64,000 nt of DNA from Monomorium pharaonis (GCF_013373865.1 NC_050476.1:16315115-16379114), one strand, 5' to 3'; positions 35,898-48,140 are shown, numbered from the stretch's first letter. Translations and numbers: made by a program. The notes: generated from the letters alone by a model not told the origin.

Positions 35898-36072
35898 TAG
35901 CCTTCCCCCCCCCTTAATCCGAGCCTGCCTAAACCTAATAGAGGAGAAGATGGTAATATGGCCAGTGCAGATAATATGAGTGGCCATATTATCTGCACTG
36001 GCTATATTACCATCTTCTCCTCTATTAGGTTTAGGCAGGCTCGGATTAAGAGGGGGGGGGGGGGAGGGCTAA
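35898..36072. repeat. 175-bp hairpin with C-tract and G-tract at its base
   Basis: TTAGCCTTCCCCCCCCC at the left and GGGGGAGGGCTAA at the right; arms of about 75 bases match almost exactly (GAGCCTGCCTAAACCTAATA and complement) with a loop of a few bases around ATGAGTGG. Flanks TTA/TAA are palindromic, so a duplication cannot be claimed. Confidence 0.75.
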
Positions 36073-36353
36073 AGAGAACTATAGCCCCGGGCCTTGTTTG
36101 TTAGAGGGTCTCACCCGAGCTATTTCATTTTCGTTAAAGGGCCTCCATGGAGTCAATAACCTCGGGCTTCAAAATACCTTAATTCGGTGACCGGTCCTAG
36201 GCTTAGGCCTACCTTTCTACCAACGTAGATTAACTTTCTCGGTTCTAATACTTGACCTTTATCTATCTTTTTCTAATTTTTGAAACTAGAATGAGATAAC
36301 AAGTAAGTTAACTCAAGAATAAAGCTTATCTATGTTGGAAGAAACCGATCTTA
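36073..36353. other. Spacer without recognised features
   Basis: Moderately G+C-rich near 36080-36200; nothing identifiable. Confidence 0.4.
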
Positions 36354-36482
36354 GGCTGCTTTTTTTTTAGAGAACACAAAACACAATTGACACAAGTATC
36401 GTTCTATCTTTTTTTATGTTCAATGAGTAACAAAGATAAAACGATACTTATGTCTAATGTGTTTCCTAAAAGGAAGGCAGCC
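36354..36482. mobile_element. TTA-flanked MITE, 129 bp
   Basis: Ends GGCTGCTTTTTTTT and AAAGGAAGGCAGCC, flanked by TTA on both sides (36351-36353, 36483-36485). Arms include AAGTATCGTT/AACGATACTT. PIF/Harbinger-like by duplication size. Confidence 0.75.
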
Positions 36483-36535
36483 TTAGTTTAATAGCATTGA
36501 CCCAAATTTTACTGCTGAAATAGCAAGTTTTAATG

Positions 36536-36863
36536 TCTTCGAGCAGTCATCGACGCGAGCTTAGACGCCGTACAATGAGACGTGGGAGCGTACAACGACG
36601 AAGCACGGGCAACAGCGGCACGGCGCGCTTCTTCTTCCCCCCGCCGCCGGCAGCCAATGCTCGAGACAGCAGGCCGTGCTATGACTCATTAGTAGGCTCG
36701 AGCCCTTCCCTTGGCGCGCTTTCATTTGCATAATTTGAACAATTAATATCTTGATTATTGGCAGACGTAACCCAAGACAATATTGAACCTTTATGTTCAT
36801 CTCGATCCCTTCTACCTTTTTTTAAGCATTGATCCATGTAGTCTGGAACACCCTGTATATAAT
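36536..36863. repeat. GGGAGTCCCAGA-family repeat, uninterrupted copy
   Basis: Contains the G+C-rich part (GTCATCGACGCGAGCTTAG) and the A+T-rich part (TTCATCTCGATCCC) directly joined, ending GGAACACCCTGTATA. It shows the empty site of the 146-bp MITE found in both arms. Confidence 0.65.
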
Positions 36864-36878
36864 ACATAATCCTAATTT

Positions 36879-37935
36879 CCCAGTGAACACAGTAATATAG
36901 CAGCAGTGTAACAGCAATGTAACCGAATATAACAGGTTACGTTACTCTGAAATTACACGTAACTTACATGTAAGTTACAATTTCCGACTCAGCAATATAA
37001 CATGTTATAATTACATGTTATCTAACCGTTACACAACAGTTACAAAGAAAAATAAAATAAAATAAAAATTTCATTTTTTTGAAATTATTTTTATCAACAG
37101 CACATATTACATTTAGGATAAATTTTTATTAATTAATTAAATTTAAATTGTTATTTTTTATTTTACTCTTACTTGCCGCTGCTATGTTTGAACCTGGGAC
37201 CTTAGCATTACAAACCTTGTACTCTACCTGCTACGCCAATTTGACTCATCGATATGGATACTTGTTATTGTCTACATGTACCTATATGTAAACTGACGCG
37301 ACTATATTATTTTTTATAAAAGCAATTAAATTTTGCAAAACATTAAAAATAAATAGCATTAATTTATTTACTTATTAATTTCATTGTTAAATTTATCTTT
37401 TTTTATAACCTTAATAATTTGATGGAAATTGCGATCTATTTAGCACTAATCTTTGAAGCGTTCAAATGATTAATTAGATGGTTAACTATATAGATCATAA
37501 TTTTAAGAAAAATTGAATAGTATACATTTATTATTCTGTTTTTGTTTAGCACATGATGAATTTAGATTTTGTGCATTTTTCGTTTGCAGTAATTGTAGAC
37601 AAACCGTTATTTTTGAAAACATTATCTTTATAATAATTTTTTTTATTATTAAATAGATCTGTCATTCAGGATATGTTATGTCTAATTTCTGAGTCAACTA
37701 CGACGCATCGTTCCGTAATAACATTGATACGAACGTGTTATGTTACGATTATACAATTTTTGTTGAGTAACTGTAACGCCAAAACGATGTATAACAGCTA
37801 GATCACTTGCGTATAACAAATATTACGTAACAGGTTATTTCCATGTCATATAGCACCTACATATAACAAGAATAACAATGTTAAATTACATGTAACTTCC
37901 ATGTTATATTGCCGCTATAAAATGTGTTCACTGAG
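36879..37935. mobile_element. CCC-ended element with GTAAC/ATATAAC words, copy 1, 1057 bp
   Basis: Left CCCAGTGAACACA, right TGTGTTCACTGAG, target duplication TT. Both ends are dense in words such as TGTAACTTAC, AACATGTTA and GTTACA. A tRNA-like sequence lies inside. The copy at 61117-62178 is in the opposite orientation and has the same layout. Confidence 0.82.
37177..37245 (-). repeat. tRNA-like sequence inside the CCC-ended element, copy 1
   Basis: On the minus strand TTGGCGTAGCAGGTAGAGTA (A-box-like) is followed by GGTCCCAGGTTCAAAC (B box) and a GCGGCAA end that can partly pair with the start. Stems are imperfect. tRNA-derived or mimic, not a functional tRNA gene. Confidence 0.55.
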
Positions 37936-39609
37936 TTGTTTTTATTAAACTTTGTGTTCGTTAAGTATACTTAATGCTATCATTTTAACCCTTTCGTATT
38001 TCTTGAATAATATATGTCCTACTTACAAAATTCATCATAACTTTTAACCAAATAGTTTTTCCATCTTTACTTGTTTACAAAAAATTCAATTAAGCTATAT
38101 GTATAAAATATATAATGTAACGTATAAATTTGTACACAAAAAAATACATTTTATTATATATTTACATTGTATATGAAAATATTTTAATAAATATTAGAGA
38201 TACCTGTTTGTATTTTTTCAGAAATAAATGGTGAGATATTTCCGGTTGATACAACAGATTTGATGTAAAAAACATCCCTCTTGTACCAGAAATTGAAAAT
38301 CACATCTTATAACAATATATAATGCTCAACGCAAAAGAAAAGTTCCGGTTAATTCCGCAAGTACCATTGTGAATCTGAAACAGAATATGTTTTACTACAC
38401 AAAGAAATAACCTAATTATGTATACATATCATCACAGAACACGGTGGTAGTGTCGTGCCAAGTGAACGCGAAGCGTGAGATGCTCGAGTATTATACATAC
38501 GCAAGTATGCGACTTGCACACAAGATAACCATGTAAATCGTAATAACGACTGAACCATCTAAGTACTGACTAAGATCAATCAAAAGGATTCGATTTGTAT
38601 AAGAAAACTGTGTATAAGAAAACTTCTTATTTTTTATTTTACGTGTCCTATGATAGAAGGTACAAAATCCAAAATACGAAATTTCGTTTTAAGAAAAGAC
38701 ATAGTTCTTGTTCAGTATATAAATTCAACATTAGAGATCTTTAAAAGTTATCTGTGACAGTTTCCTATAAAATATATACTGCATATTGAGATGATGATAA
38801 ATCGCTGTCATTCGTTTTACGAGTGTAAAAAATAAGTAAATATTAAATAATTTATCTGTAAATTATACGATTAATAATAATAATCCCTTATAAGAAAAGT
38901 CGTGTAGATCCGAAAAGTGAGCGTTTTATCATCGCTTTTCCACGTACATTGACGATCGTGTCCGCAACGAGTTTCACGGTGATAATGTAATGGTCCATGG
39001 TTAATAACGCACTTATTTAAATCGTTGGTCCTCTTACCACTTATTGAGCCTACGTTTTAACTACAACATAATCAAGCAAGTATTAAATTTAATTTACTGT
39101 TTCTCTATCTCGTTTAACAATTTATTACATCAAACACATAATACGAAGAAATCGGTCATATTTACAGCGAGTAAATACATAAATTAAAAAATAAGTTGGT
39201 GCTCAAAAACGCTTTGAAAAAGTAAAACTACCCTTCAAAAATAAAGACATTTTTGTCTCGATATTGTGGTATTTTATAATATTAATCAATTTTATTTTAC
39301 GATGATAATGTATAGTATTTTGGTCTCGGAACCGTTGCAAAATTCAGACAGATGTTAGCGCAAGCGAAGGACGCTGAACAGAAACATGTTATTCTGACGA
39401 CGGCGCGTGACGATGTATTTTCTAACGTTCCTGTTACGGGAGAACGTTCGGATTGTGGACGTAAACATATAGTGTAATTCTATGTAGATTGTGAAAGCGT
39501 GGGAGAGGGGGCGTGTGAGGTAAAGTCACCGATGAAAAATTTTTCTCCTAGATTTCATTATTCTTGATTGTGGTAATCACGGAGGAGATTTTGAGAGATA
39601 CGTGAGCCG
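37936..39609. other. Unassigned A+T-rich spacer
   Basis: No family repeat, terminal repeat or coding signature recognised. 39360-39480 is less A+T-rich and CpG-containing but has no open frame of interest. Could hold host noncoding DNA. Confidence 0.45.
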
Positions 39610-39815
39610 GTGTCTCATGGCACGAGTTGTATGGACTCAAGATGGCCATCAAGCCCATTGTAATGCGATTTCAAGACTTGAAATTCAAGCCCGGGCACGC
39701 TCGCGCAAACGTCACACTCCCCCTATCCGTGAAACACGCGCGCTCGGCTGCGATCGGCGCGGCGTGAGCCGTCGCGCACTCGGCTACGTTCACAGCAGGT
39801 TCGTCCTACAGAGAT
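39610..39815. repeat. G+C-rich dispersed repeat, copy 1
   Basis: AATGCGATTTCAAG, then CCGTGAAACACGCGCGCTCG and GTGAGCCGTCGCGCACT. The same order recurs at 40865-41012, including GGTTCGTCC at the end. Open stretches in both copies differ in frame and are not credible proteins. Confidence 0.6.
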
Positions 39816-39900
39816 ATACATATAATATATGTAGAAGCAACCTTCTGTGAGCGGAGCTGTCCGCATCTTCTATTCTATGGGATAGAACGATATGTAGTTA

Positions 39901-40112
39901 GAGTCCTATAATAGAGAAGCGCGATCTTGTTCCTACTTTCTGATTGGTCGGGTTCACGTGACTTATATGTGTGTTGTTACACAATGTAAATAAATGCACA
40001 CATGTAATCATGGTAGGTACACATATACGCAACCTACGCGGCTGTCCGATCCTAAGATGGCAGCGGGTGGCAAGGTGGAGGTAGAGTTCGCGCTTCTCTG
40101 ATTATAGGACTC
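39901..40112. mobile_element. Inverted-repeat MITE, 212 bp, TA-flanked
   Basis: Ends GAGTCCTATAATAGAGAAGC and GCTTCTCTGATTATAGGACTC. TA on each side fits Tc1/mariner, but the flank is self-complementary, so the duplication is not proven. Confidence 0.65.
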
Positions 40113-40864
40113 TACATATATGTAGTAAAGTGTTGTCTTCGTCACTCAACTAGTCTAATGGGAGAGCGCTCCCCGCTCCCCGTACATCGAAGCGTGCGTG
40201 GGATACGAAGAGCGCCGTATAATTCGCTAATCTTACGAGTTCGAATATTGACTTTTAATTAATTATTCGTTACAGTAAACAACAATCCATTGTATTTCAA
40301 TAATTTACCTGTCAAACCACCATCAAATAATTTACCTGTGGAAAAAAATTAACACATGAAACATCCTCATATCTCATAAAAACAAATTTTGTTGAGAATA
40401 TCTCAACAAACAAAGATATTAATTCTACGTCCCATGAAACTCTTCAACCAAGTCGTAAGTGTAATTTGTGTTATTTTAACACTATAACAAGTTTTTATTA
40501 AGTAGTAAATAAAATTCATTTTTATCATTAATTTTTTAAAATAATTTTTATTTGATTTTATTTGATTATTATATTACTTTATTTTAGATTCTCATGTTGC
40601 TGCTGTTCTCTAAGTTTTAGTAGAGGAAGACAGGAAGAACTGAATGGGAAAGTAGAACATGTAATCCTGATGCTTCAAAGAATTTATCGCAAGCTAGCCC
40701 CAAACGGAAGCCACTCGGCATACATTCCCGAATTTTTTCTATCTTTCTACTGTTTTCTTATTGCGTCACCGGCGTTTCGGTAGCCTGAACAGTTCCGGAT
40801 TCTCCATACGAGGCCCCCGTGCACGCTATCGAGTTTTTCAACTCACGAGGTCGTTGATTACAAT

Positions 40865-41012
40865 CGGCTCTGTGATGCGATTTCAAGCCGGGCACGTTCA
40901 CGCACACATTGCACTCTTCCTATCCGTGAGGCACGCGCGCTCGGCTGGCTCGGCTGCGATCAGCGTGAGCCGTCACGCACTTCGCTACTTTCACGGCCGG
41001 TTCGTCCCTTTC
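40865..41012. repeat. G+C-rich dispersed repeat, copy 2
   Basis: Second copy of the 39610 repeat: GATGCGATTTCAAGCCGGGC, TATCCGTGAGGCACGCGCGC, then GGCCGGTTCGTCC. Confidence 0.6.
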
Positions 41013-41339
41013 TCCTCTGCCCCTTCTAACTCCGTTCTAACTCCGAACTCCGAGGCGGTCGCCGGCGTCTAATACTTTTTTCGAAGTATGTTTATCGCGC
41101 GGGCGCCGCCACACAGTGGGAAATTTTGGCTAAAACGTGGCCATAAATCGAGGAATCATCAGAATTGCACAAAAATTGGTAAATTTATGTTTTTGGGGTC
41201 GCTGATTATGAATCCGATGTGTAATTATCTGGAAACGAAATGGCGGTCTTAATATGGCGGAACGAACTATCAAATACTTATCCGATCTGGCTGAAAATTA
41301 ATTTTTGGACTTGTCAATTAAGAATTAAATTCAAAAAAA

Positions 41340-41780
41340 AAATTTTAATCTATGTGCAGCTATAAGAGTTTATTCTTACATTTTTTATAAATAGATATAA
41401 ATTATTATTATTATTCAGTCCGAATTGAATAATTAATTTGAAATAAATTAAATAAAAATTAATTAATCTGAATCGGAATCGCCAATTCTCTTTATAATTA
41501 GAAGTTATTTCTGTATCCAAATCTGGTCTCGACAGTAATTGTATTGCTTCAGGCAATAATTCTTTCACTTTGTTTTGAGGCAGTTTCCTTAAATTTATAA
41601 AAGGATCTGACGACACAAACAGCCAATTTAAAACATCCTCCATTGTTTTTTCGCGTGAACATTTCCAGAGAATTCTTTTCGATATTTTTTAATGTCTTTA
41701 TTCCGAATTTCCTATTATCATATATAATACCTATTATATAATCATATAAAAAACATATATTTTTAGATCTTTCCATATTT
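41340..41780 (-). other. Overlapping short open frames of unknown origin
   Basis: Two minus-strand frames overlap. One starts MEDVLNWLFVSSDPFINLRK and has a charged, leucine-rich continuation; the other starts MERSKNICFLYDYIIGIIYD. The first looks more protein-like than its A+T-rich surroundings, but I recognise no family. Possibly the remnant of a transposon or host exon. Confidence 0.25.
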
Positions 41781-42575
41781 AATTATATATTTTTATGATT
41801 ATACATGATTATATCGCGCCAAATTTCGGATTAGATTATATATGATTACATATTATTAGATCTTTTCGTATCTAATTATATATTTTTACATCTGATCATA
41901 CTAATATCCATTTTTTTGGGGGGTGGAGGGTAACGATTCTAAAAATTTGTTTAGTAAACATTCTATATATAAGACATTTAAAACTTTAAATACTTTTGAC
42001 TTTTATCCGGATTTCAAACCCACACTTTCTCTATTACTGTTGTAAGCACAGATGGAATTAAGCGGGACTGCCTGAGATCTCAAACGCGCCTCACCAGGTA
42101 TCTTTTTAAACGCATACATTATACTGAAAAAACAATTTTCTTGACACAACCAAAATTTGGTAGACTGAACCAAATAATTTGGTAAAAATAGGAACAAACA
42201 AATATTTTGTTGTCCTAACAAAAAAATTTGGTTCTTTTTATTTAGTATTGACAACCAAAATTTTAGTACCGATAACCAAAAGGTTTTTTTATCTGAAATA
42301 TATTTAGTTATCGATAGCCAAAATGTTTAGTATCAACAACCAAAATGTTTTCTTGTCTGAAATAAAAGTATTTTACTGAACACTCGTATTTTTGGTAAAG
42401 AATTTTATTTTTATTTTTATTTTGTTACAAAGTTTTGCTTTTATTTTAAGTTTTACTAAAAAACTTATCTTATTTGTAACAAAATAAAAAAATTTGTTAC
42501 AAAAATGCCTGTCGCTTATTTGGAAACAAATTTTGAATTTTTTGAGATAAAATTTCAAAATTGGCATTCAACAAC
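41781..42575. other. A+T-rich DNA with recurring CAACCAAAAT words
   Basis: Between 42140 and 42345 the word ACAACCAAAATTTT/ACCAAAATGTTT appears at least five times on both strands, in the style of a subterminal region, but no terminal repeat was found. Confidence 0.4.
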
Positions 42576-43640
42576 CCAATCAGCAAGCAATATTTTATAA
42601 ATGTTTTTTAAATATTTATTTTTGATTATTTTTACATTATTAGCGTTTATTGTACAAATAATATTTATTTAATATTTATTAAACATTTATTTTATATAAA
42701 TTATTTATTTTTAAATAATTATTTTTAAAAATATTTATAAAACGTTTATTTAACGTTTATTTAATATTTAAAAATTATTAATTTTTTATTAAAAATAATA
42801 GTTTAAGAAAATTATTTATCTAACATTTATTTAATGTTTATTCAAAATTTATTTTAAATTTAAAAAAGTATTTAAAATAATATTTAAAAAATATTAATTT
42901 AATATTAATTTAATATTTATATTTTAATAATTAATTATTTAAAATAATAATTTAGAGCAAATATTTATATAATATTTAATTAATATTTATTTAATATTAA
43001 TTTAACATTTTAATAAAACGTTTACAATAATATTTACATAAGATTATTTAATATTTATGTAATATTATTTAAACCTTTAAAAAAATATTTTAAAAATATT
43101 AAAAAATGTTATTTAATATTGATTTAATATTTATGTTACAACAATTAATTGTTAAAATAATGATTTAGAGCAAATATTTATATAATATTTAATTAATATT
43201 TATTTAATATTAATTTAACATTTTAATGAAACGTTTAAAATAATATTTACATATATAACATTCATTTAATATTTATGTAATATTTATTTAAACCTTTAAA
43301 AAATATTTTAAAAATATTTAAAAAATGTTTATTTAATATTAATTTAATATTTATGTTACAACAATTAATTGTTTGAAATAATGATTTAGAGCAAATATTT
43401 ATATAATATTTAATTAATATTTATTTAATATTAATTTATTATTTTAATAAAGCGTTTAAAATAATATTTACATAACATTCATTTAATATTTATGTAATAT
43501 TTATTTAAACCTTTAAAAAAACATATTAAAAGTTATTTAAAAAATTTTTATTTAATATTAATTTAATATTTGTTACAATAATTAATTATTTGAAATAATA
43601 ATCTGGGACATATATTTATATAATATTTAATTAATATTTT
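42576..43640. repeat. A+T-rich element with a ~215-bp tandem repeat
   Basis: Opens with CCCAATCAGCAAGCAATATT, a likely CCC-type end. From about 42900 a unit containing TTTAGAGCAAATATTTATAT recurs near 42951, 43163 and 43385, and in decayed form near 43600 (spacing about 212-222). ATATTTATTTAAT words fill the whole stretch. A TTTTGCTGGG end at 44332 may be its partner, but flanking dinucleotides do not match. Confidence 0.55.
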
Positions 43641-43857
43641 TTAGAAATGACATTTATTATTCATTTTTTTACGAACAGAACAAAAATAGATCTTTTCATA
43701 TTTCACATACTATTTCGCATATGTGAAAATCAGTAAAAAATTGTAATACTTTATATTTATATTTATTTATACAAATATAAGTTAACTATACATGTTTCAT
43801 CCTTCTGACAACGTCTATTGAAATAATGTATACCAAATATGTGTGCGTTTACATAAA

Positions 43858-43955
43858 GTATTCATGGATCACGAAGCATTAGGATGCGTACAATCTTCGA
43901 AGTTAAGCAACATCGGGAGTGGTTGACACTTGAATGGGTGACCGTTTTTTCAGGC
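43858..43955 (+). repeat. 5S rRNA-derived repeat, copy 3
   Basis: Best preserved copy: TCTTCGAAGTTAAGCAACAT then CGGGAGTGGTTGACACTTGA and ATGGGTGACCG match the 5S internal promoter region with few changes. The leader AGTATTCATGGATCACGA matches the other two copies. A T run follows, a possible Pol III stop. Confidence 0.7.
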
Positions 43956-44399
43956 GTAGAAATTAAATATGTCTAACAGGTACTGTGGCTTGGCTGAAAC
44001 ATGTATGTAGTCTTCTCCTTTTTACAAAATTGTCGTAGAAATTTATTAGATTGATGAGTTACGTTGAATGTATAAAATTATTTAATAATGCAATCAATTT
44101 TTTGCTTTTGTTGTAAATATTAAAAAAGTCATTTACCAAATGTTAAAAAAACATTTTCTTAAATTTTAAAACAAATGTTTATTAAAGGTTAAAAAAATAT
44201 TGTCCAAACATTAAAAAAAACATTTTTTTAATTTAAAAAAGGGAACTTATCTCATTATTTTTAACGTTTTTGGAAAGGTTTTTTAAAATGTTTTTTAAAT
44301 ATTATTGAAAACATTTTTTTAATATTGTTTTGCTGGGTTTTCAGGCGTAGAAATTAAATATGTTCTAACAGGTACTGTGGTTTGGCTGAAACATGTATA
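43950..44399. repeat. Direct repeat of about 60 bp flanking an A+T-rich insert
   Basis: TTTCAGGCGTAGAAATTAAA...CTGAAACATGTAT occurs at 43951-44009 and again at 44339-44398. Between them lies AAAAACATTTTTTTAA-type DNA ending TTTTGCTGGG. The outer edge of the right arm follows immediately. Confidence 0.55.
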
Positions 44400-44409
44400 T
44401 GTATATAAA

Positions 44410-44830
44410 GCGTACGACAATTATTGATGAAAGCTTTCGATTGCAACCACTTCGATTAAAATTGGTACACTCATTTCTGAGATCTCGTAATCTTTTGCGC
44501 GAAAAAGTTCATTTGATTTATTTTCCAGATTCACATGCACGCAAAGCCACAAACGGGCTTCACAATGTGCCCACATACAATTTTATAAAACTAACATAAA
44601 ATTATTTCGTAATGTAAGTGGTGAATATTGTACGCAAATATGGTACGCGAAAAAAATATAATAAACTTGATAATTCTGAAATCTCGAGATCTCTTGTACA
44701 AAAAAGTTCATCACTTATTTTCCACAGATTTACAATACATACACACATACATGCAAAGCCGGTTTGTCCTTCAAAGGGGCTTTACAATATGCCTACATAC
44801 AATTTTATAAAACCAAAATATTAAAAAAAT
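44410..44830. repeat. Tandem duplication of a ~210-bp arm segment
   Basis: GAAATCTCGAGATCTCTTG-type, ATGCAAAGCC, GGGCTT and CATACAATTTTATAAAAC landmarks occur in order at 44470-44600 and again at 44680-44815. The left arm has one copy (29055-29260). Confidence 0.65.
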
Positions 44831-47057
44831 TATTTTGTAATGTAAATGGTAAATATAATGGTGAAAATAATAAACGTGAAAAAATCTAATAAGTTAATAA
44901 AAATGAAATAAATATATAACATAAACAAATACATGATATATGTATATGATAGAGAACTACGAGTTTCTTTTATCGTTAATACATTGTAAGTCACTGAAAA
45001 TCTGTCGTAATTAATAATGCAATTAAAGGTAAAAGAAACTGTAAGTTTTTTATGGTTATGAAAGAAAATCCTTCGTTGTGTTAACAATACATGATGTTGA
45101 ACATTAATTTTTAAGCATAATTATCGTAGCATCGCGTCTAAGCTATCGTGAAATCGTTACATCAAGAGGGAATATTTTTCTGTGTTATTACAAAGAGTGT
45201 AACATACTATGGATAAGTATTTCGCGCATTTTAGTATGACACCTCTCTCCCTCCCCCTCTCTCACTCTCTCTCTCTCTTTCCCTCTCAAGTACTACGTAG
45301 TACACAAATACAATAAATTTTACCACGTTTAACAACATCTTTAGTTTGTATTATTCTACTTTCATTATGTGTATAATTTGAATAAAATTTTAACAATTAT
45401 CATTTCTTTTTAGTGTTAAGCACGATCGAAGAGAAAAATTAGCAAAATTTATCACTAAAACTGCGATAAATAATCAGCACGATACTTTCTCTTTGAGCGT
45501 CGTATCGTGTTTAATGTTAAAAATGTTAAAAAATAGTAATCTTGTTAAAAAAATTTTATATGACATATAATGAAACTCAAATAATATTGATTGGAACAGT
45601 TGTTAAAAATGACGTTTATCGTGTTTCTGTAAATACTTTAGAGGGAAAGATATTTTGCTAAATTCGTGAAATACATATTTTTATCTTTGTCTTTTTAATA
45701 TAAAAATTGCAGCAACGTTCTGCTTTATTTTTATAAAAAAACTCTAGAATTGTAAAAGTGTTAGTGAAATTATCTTTTTGATATTAAGTAAGTCACATTT
45801 TAAAGCAATACGAAAAACATAAAAATTTTACGGTTTGTTCTATTATTAAGTTTGAATTTCTGTATAAACTTTTAAATTCTGAATTCTTTTATTAATTATT
45901 AAATTTTTTATTTACTCTTGACTCGTATGTAAAATTGAACTTTGTAGTTTTTTTTGCGCGTGTGTGTGATAATTTTTGATAGATAACTTTTTAACGAATA
46001 AGTGAATTCAAGTGAATTTTTGCAGCGATATTTTTTACATTTTAAGATAATTTTACATTTTAATGTAAAAAGTTTAATTTAAATCGTAATGCTACTTTTA
46101 TATGAAATTTACAATTTATACAAAAATTTAAACGTAATAATAGAACAAACAAACCGTAAAATTTTTATATTTTTCGTATTGCTTTGAAATGTGACTTACT
46201 TAATATCAAGAAGATAATTTCACTAACACTTCTACAATTCTAGAGTTTTTTATAAAAATGAAGCAGAACGTTGCTGCAATTTTTATACGTCATTTTTAAC
46301 AAAAGTTCCAATCAATATTATTTGAGTTTCATTTTTACGTCCAGTGGACTTAACGTTTTTCTTCTCGTTGTCCTTGTAAGAAAAATAATTAAGAGGAATT
46401 GTATTCTAACGGTCGCCGAGACCAAAAAATGTTTGCAGAGGATCGCTCTATCGTCACGCACAAGTTCGTGTCGATATAGCGACAATTTAAAACTTTATTT
46501 TTAATCATGTATTGTTAACACAACGAAGGATTTTCTTTCATAACCATAGAAAACTTACAGTTTGTTTTACCTTTAATTGCATTATTAATTACGACAGATT
46601 TTCAGTGACTTACAATGTATTAACGATAGGAAAAACTCGAAGTTCTCTATCATACAAGAGAAAATCCTTTGTAGTTAACCATACTAACGATACTGGATAT
46701 AACATTAATCTTTAATTACTTATAATTACCGTAGAAGTCGCATCAAATAATTTATTCTGAAGTCCTTAGATCAAACGTGAATATTTTTCTATCGTTATTT
46801 TACAAAGAGTGTATATTAGTGATGGTATTTCGTGCATTTTGTAATTTTGTAATAAGATGGTTACGAAAGGAGAATGTATAAAGAATCAATCGTGATAAAT
46901 CTTCGTTAATTTAATATTACATAAAAAATGATTAGAGAATTTGCGGCAAATATTATATTATTTGCAGGTTCCATACGTTTCCATCGCTTTCTCTCTTTCG
47001 ACTTTCTTATTTACAGAAATTTATTACGATTTGAATTTGTCCTATTTTTATTAATAA

Positions 47058-47552
47058 TTCATAATCTCGTCATATAATCGTGAATGTGCGTAGCAGCCAT
47101 CGACGTGAGCTTAGGCGCGGTGCGGCGAGACGTGGGAACGGCGACAACGCCACGCTTCTCCTTTCTCCCTCCGCCGTCACAGCTGCCGTCGGCAGCCAAT
47201 GCTTGAGTAAAGGCTGTGGCATACAAAAAAACTTAAGCAGTAAGTCATAATTTTGACCAATCACATACTCGATTTAGCCAGTTACGGTTACGGTACCCAA
47301 TCCAATGCGTCGAAACCTTACTGTTACGTCTTATGGAAAGCGTGTGTTTCTCGCTTAAGCCGTGCTATGGCTCGAGCGGCTCGAGCCCTTCCTTCGGCAC
47401 GCAAGGCGCGCTCTCATTTGCATAATTTAAAAAATTTATATCTCGATTATTAGCAGACCAAACCCATAACAATATTGGATTTTTATGTTCATCTCGATCC
47501 CATCTACCTTTTTACGAACAGTGACCAGTATGATCTGGGACTCCCTGTATAT
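47058..47552. repeat. GGGAGTCCCAGA-family repeat with MITE insertion
   Basis: G+C-rich part at 47070-47207, MITE at 47211-47355, then the A+T-rich part ending GATCTGGGACTCCCTG. Compare the uninterrupted copy at 36536. Confidence 0.65.
47211..47355. mobile_element. TAA-flanked MITE, 145 bp
   Basis: Partner of 20430-20575; flanks TAA at 47208-47210 and 47356-47358. Terminal repeats have diverged (AGGCTGTGGCATACA at one end, GTGTGTTTCTCGCT at the other). Confidence 0.7.
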
Positions 47553-47727
47553 ATAAATATACGTAATGTAAATGATAAATATTGGTATGCGAAACAATTT
47601 AAAAAATTAAAAAATAAAATAATAATAACCTAGACTAATATACGTGATATATATATTAAATGTCAAAAATATTATATTATTAATATAAAAATAATAAAAT
47701 TAGAAGCCTCTGAATGTTCAAACTATA

Positions 47728-47832
47728 CCCAGCAAACACAGAACATAGCAGCAACATTGCGGCAATGTTATAACATTGTAGCAACATCACAGCAATATTA
47801 CAACATTGCCGCAATGTTCTGTGTTTGCTGGG
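47728..47832. mobile_element. CCC-ended element, 105 bp, GCAACATTGC words
   Basis: Ends CCCAGCAAACACAGAACAT and complement; almost wholly made of GCAATGTT/AACATTGC words. Target duplication TA; the left arm at 17298-17299 has the empty site GTAGGTATAGTTTG. Confidence 0.88.
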
Positions 47833-48140
47833 TACCTACGGTAAAGATACTTGTTAATGCAAATATGTGATGTATAATATATATGTATATAATACAACAT
47901 TATTATGATGAGACTTTATACCATTTTACATTTAAAAAATGTATTTCTTCATTTTTTATATGACATTATGAAAAATATTTTAGTAAAATATTAAAAATTA
48001 TACACGTTTTACTATAATTGTAATGTTTAAAAATTATATTACATTATCTGCTCTTAAAAACATTTCAAAATAATTCGATGATAAGATAGATGTACGACGA
48101 ATTATGAAATAAATAATTAAAGAAGTATATAAATAATTAT

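Noticed and set aside
41350..41643. Host gene exon
   Set aside because: Protein-like composition for about 60 residues, but no family, no convincing splice sites and an A+T-rich run-on; kept only as an unassigned feature.
43858..43955. Functional 5S rRNA gene
   Set aside because: The 5' third is not 5S-like and the same chimera occurs at two other places.
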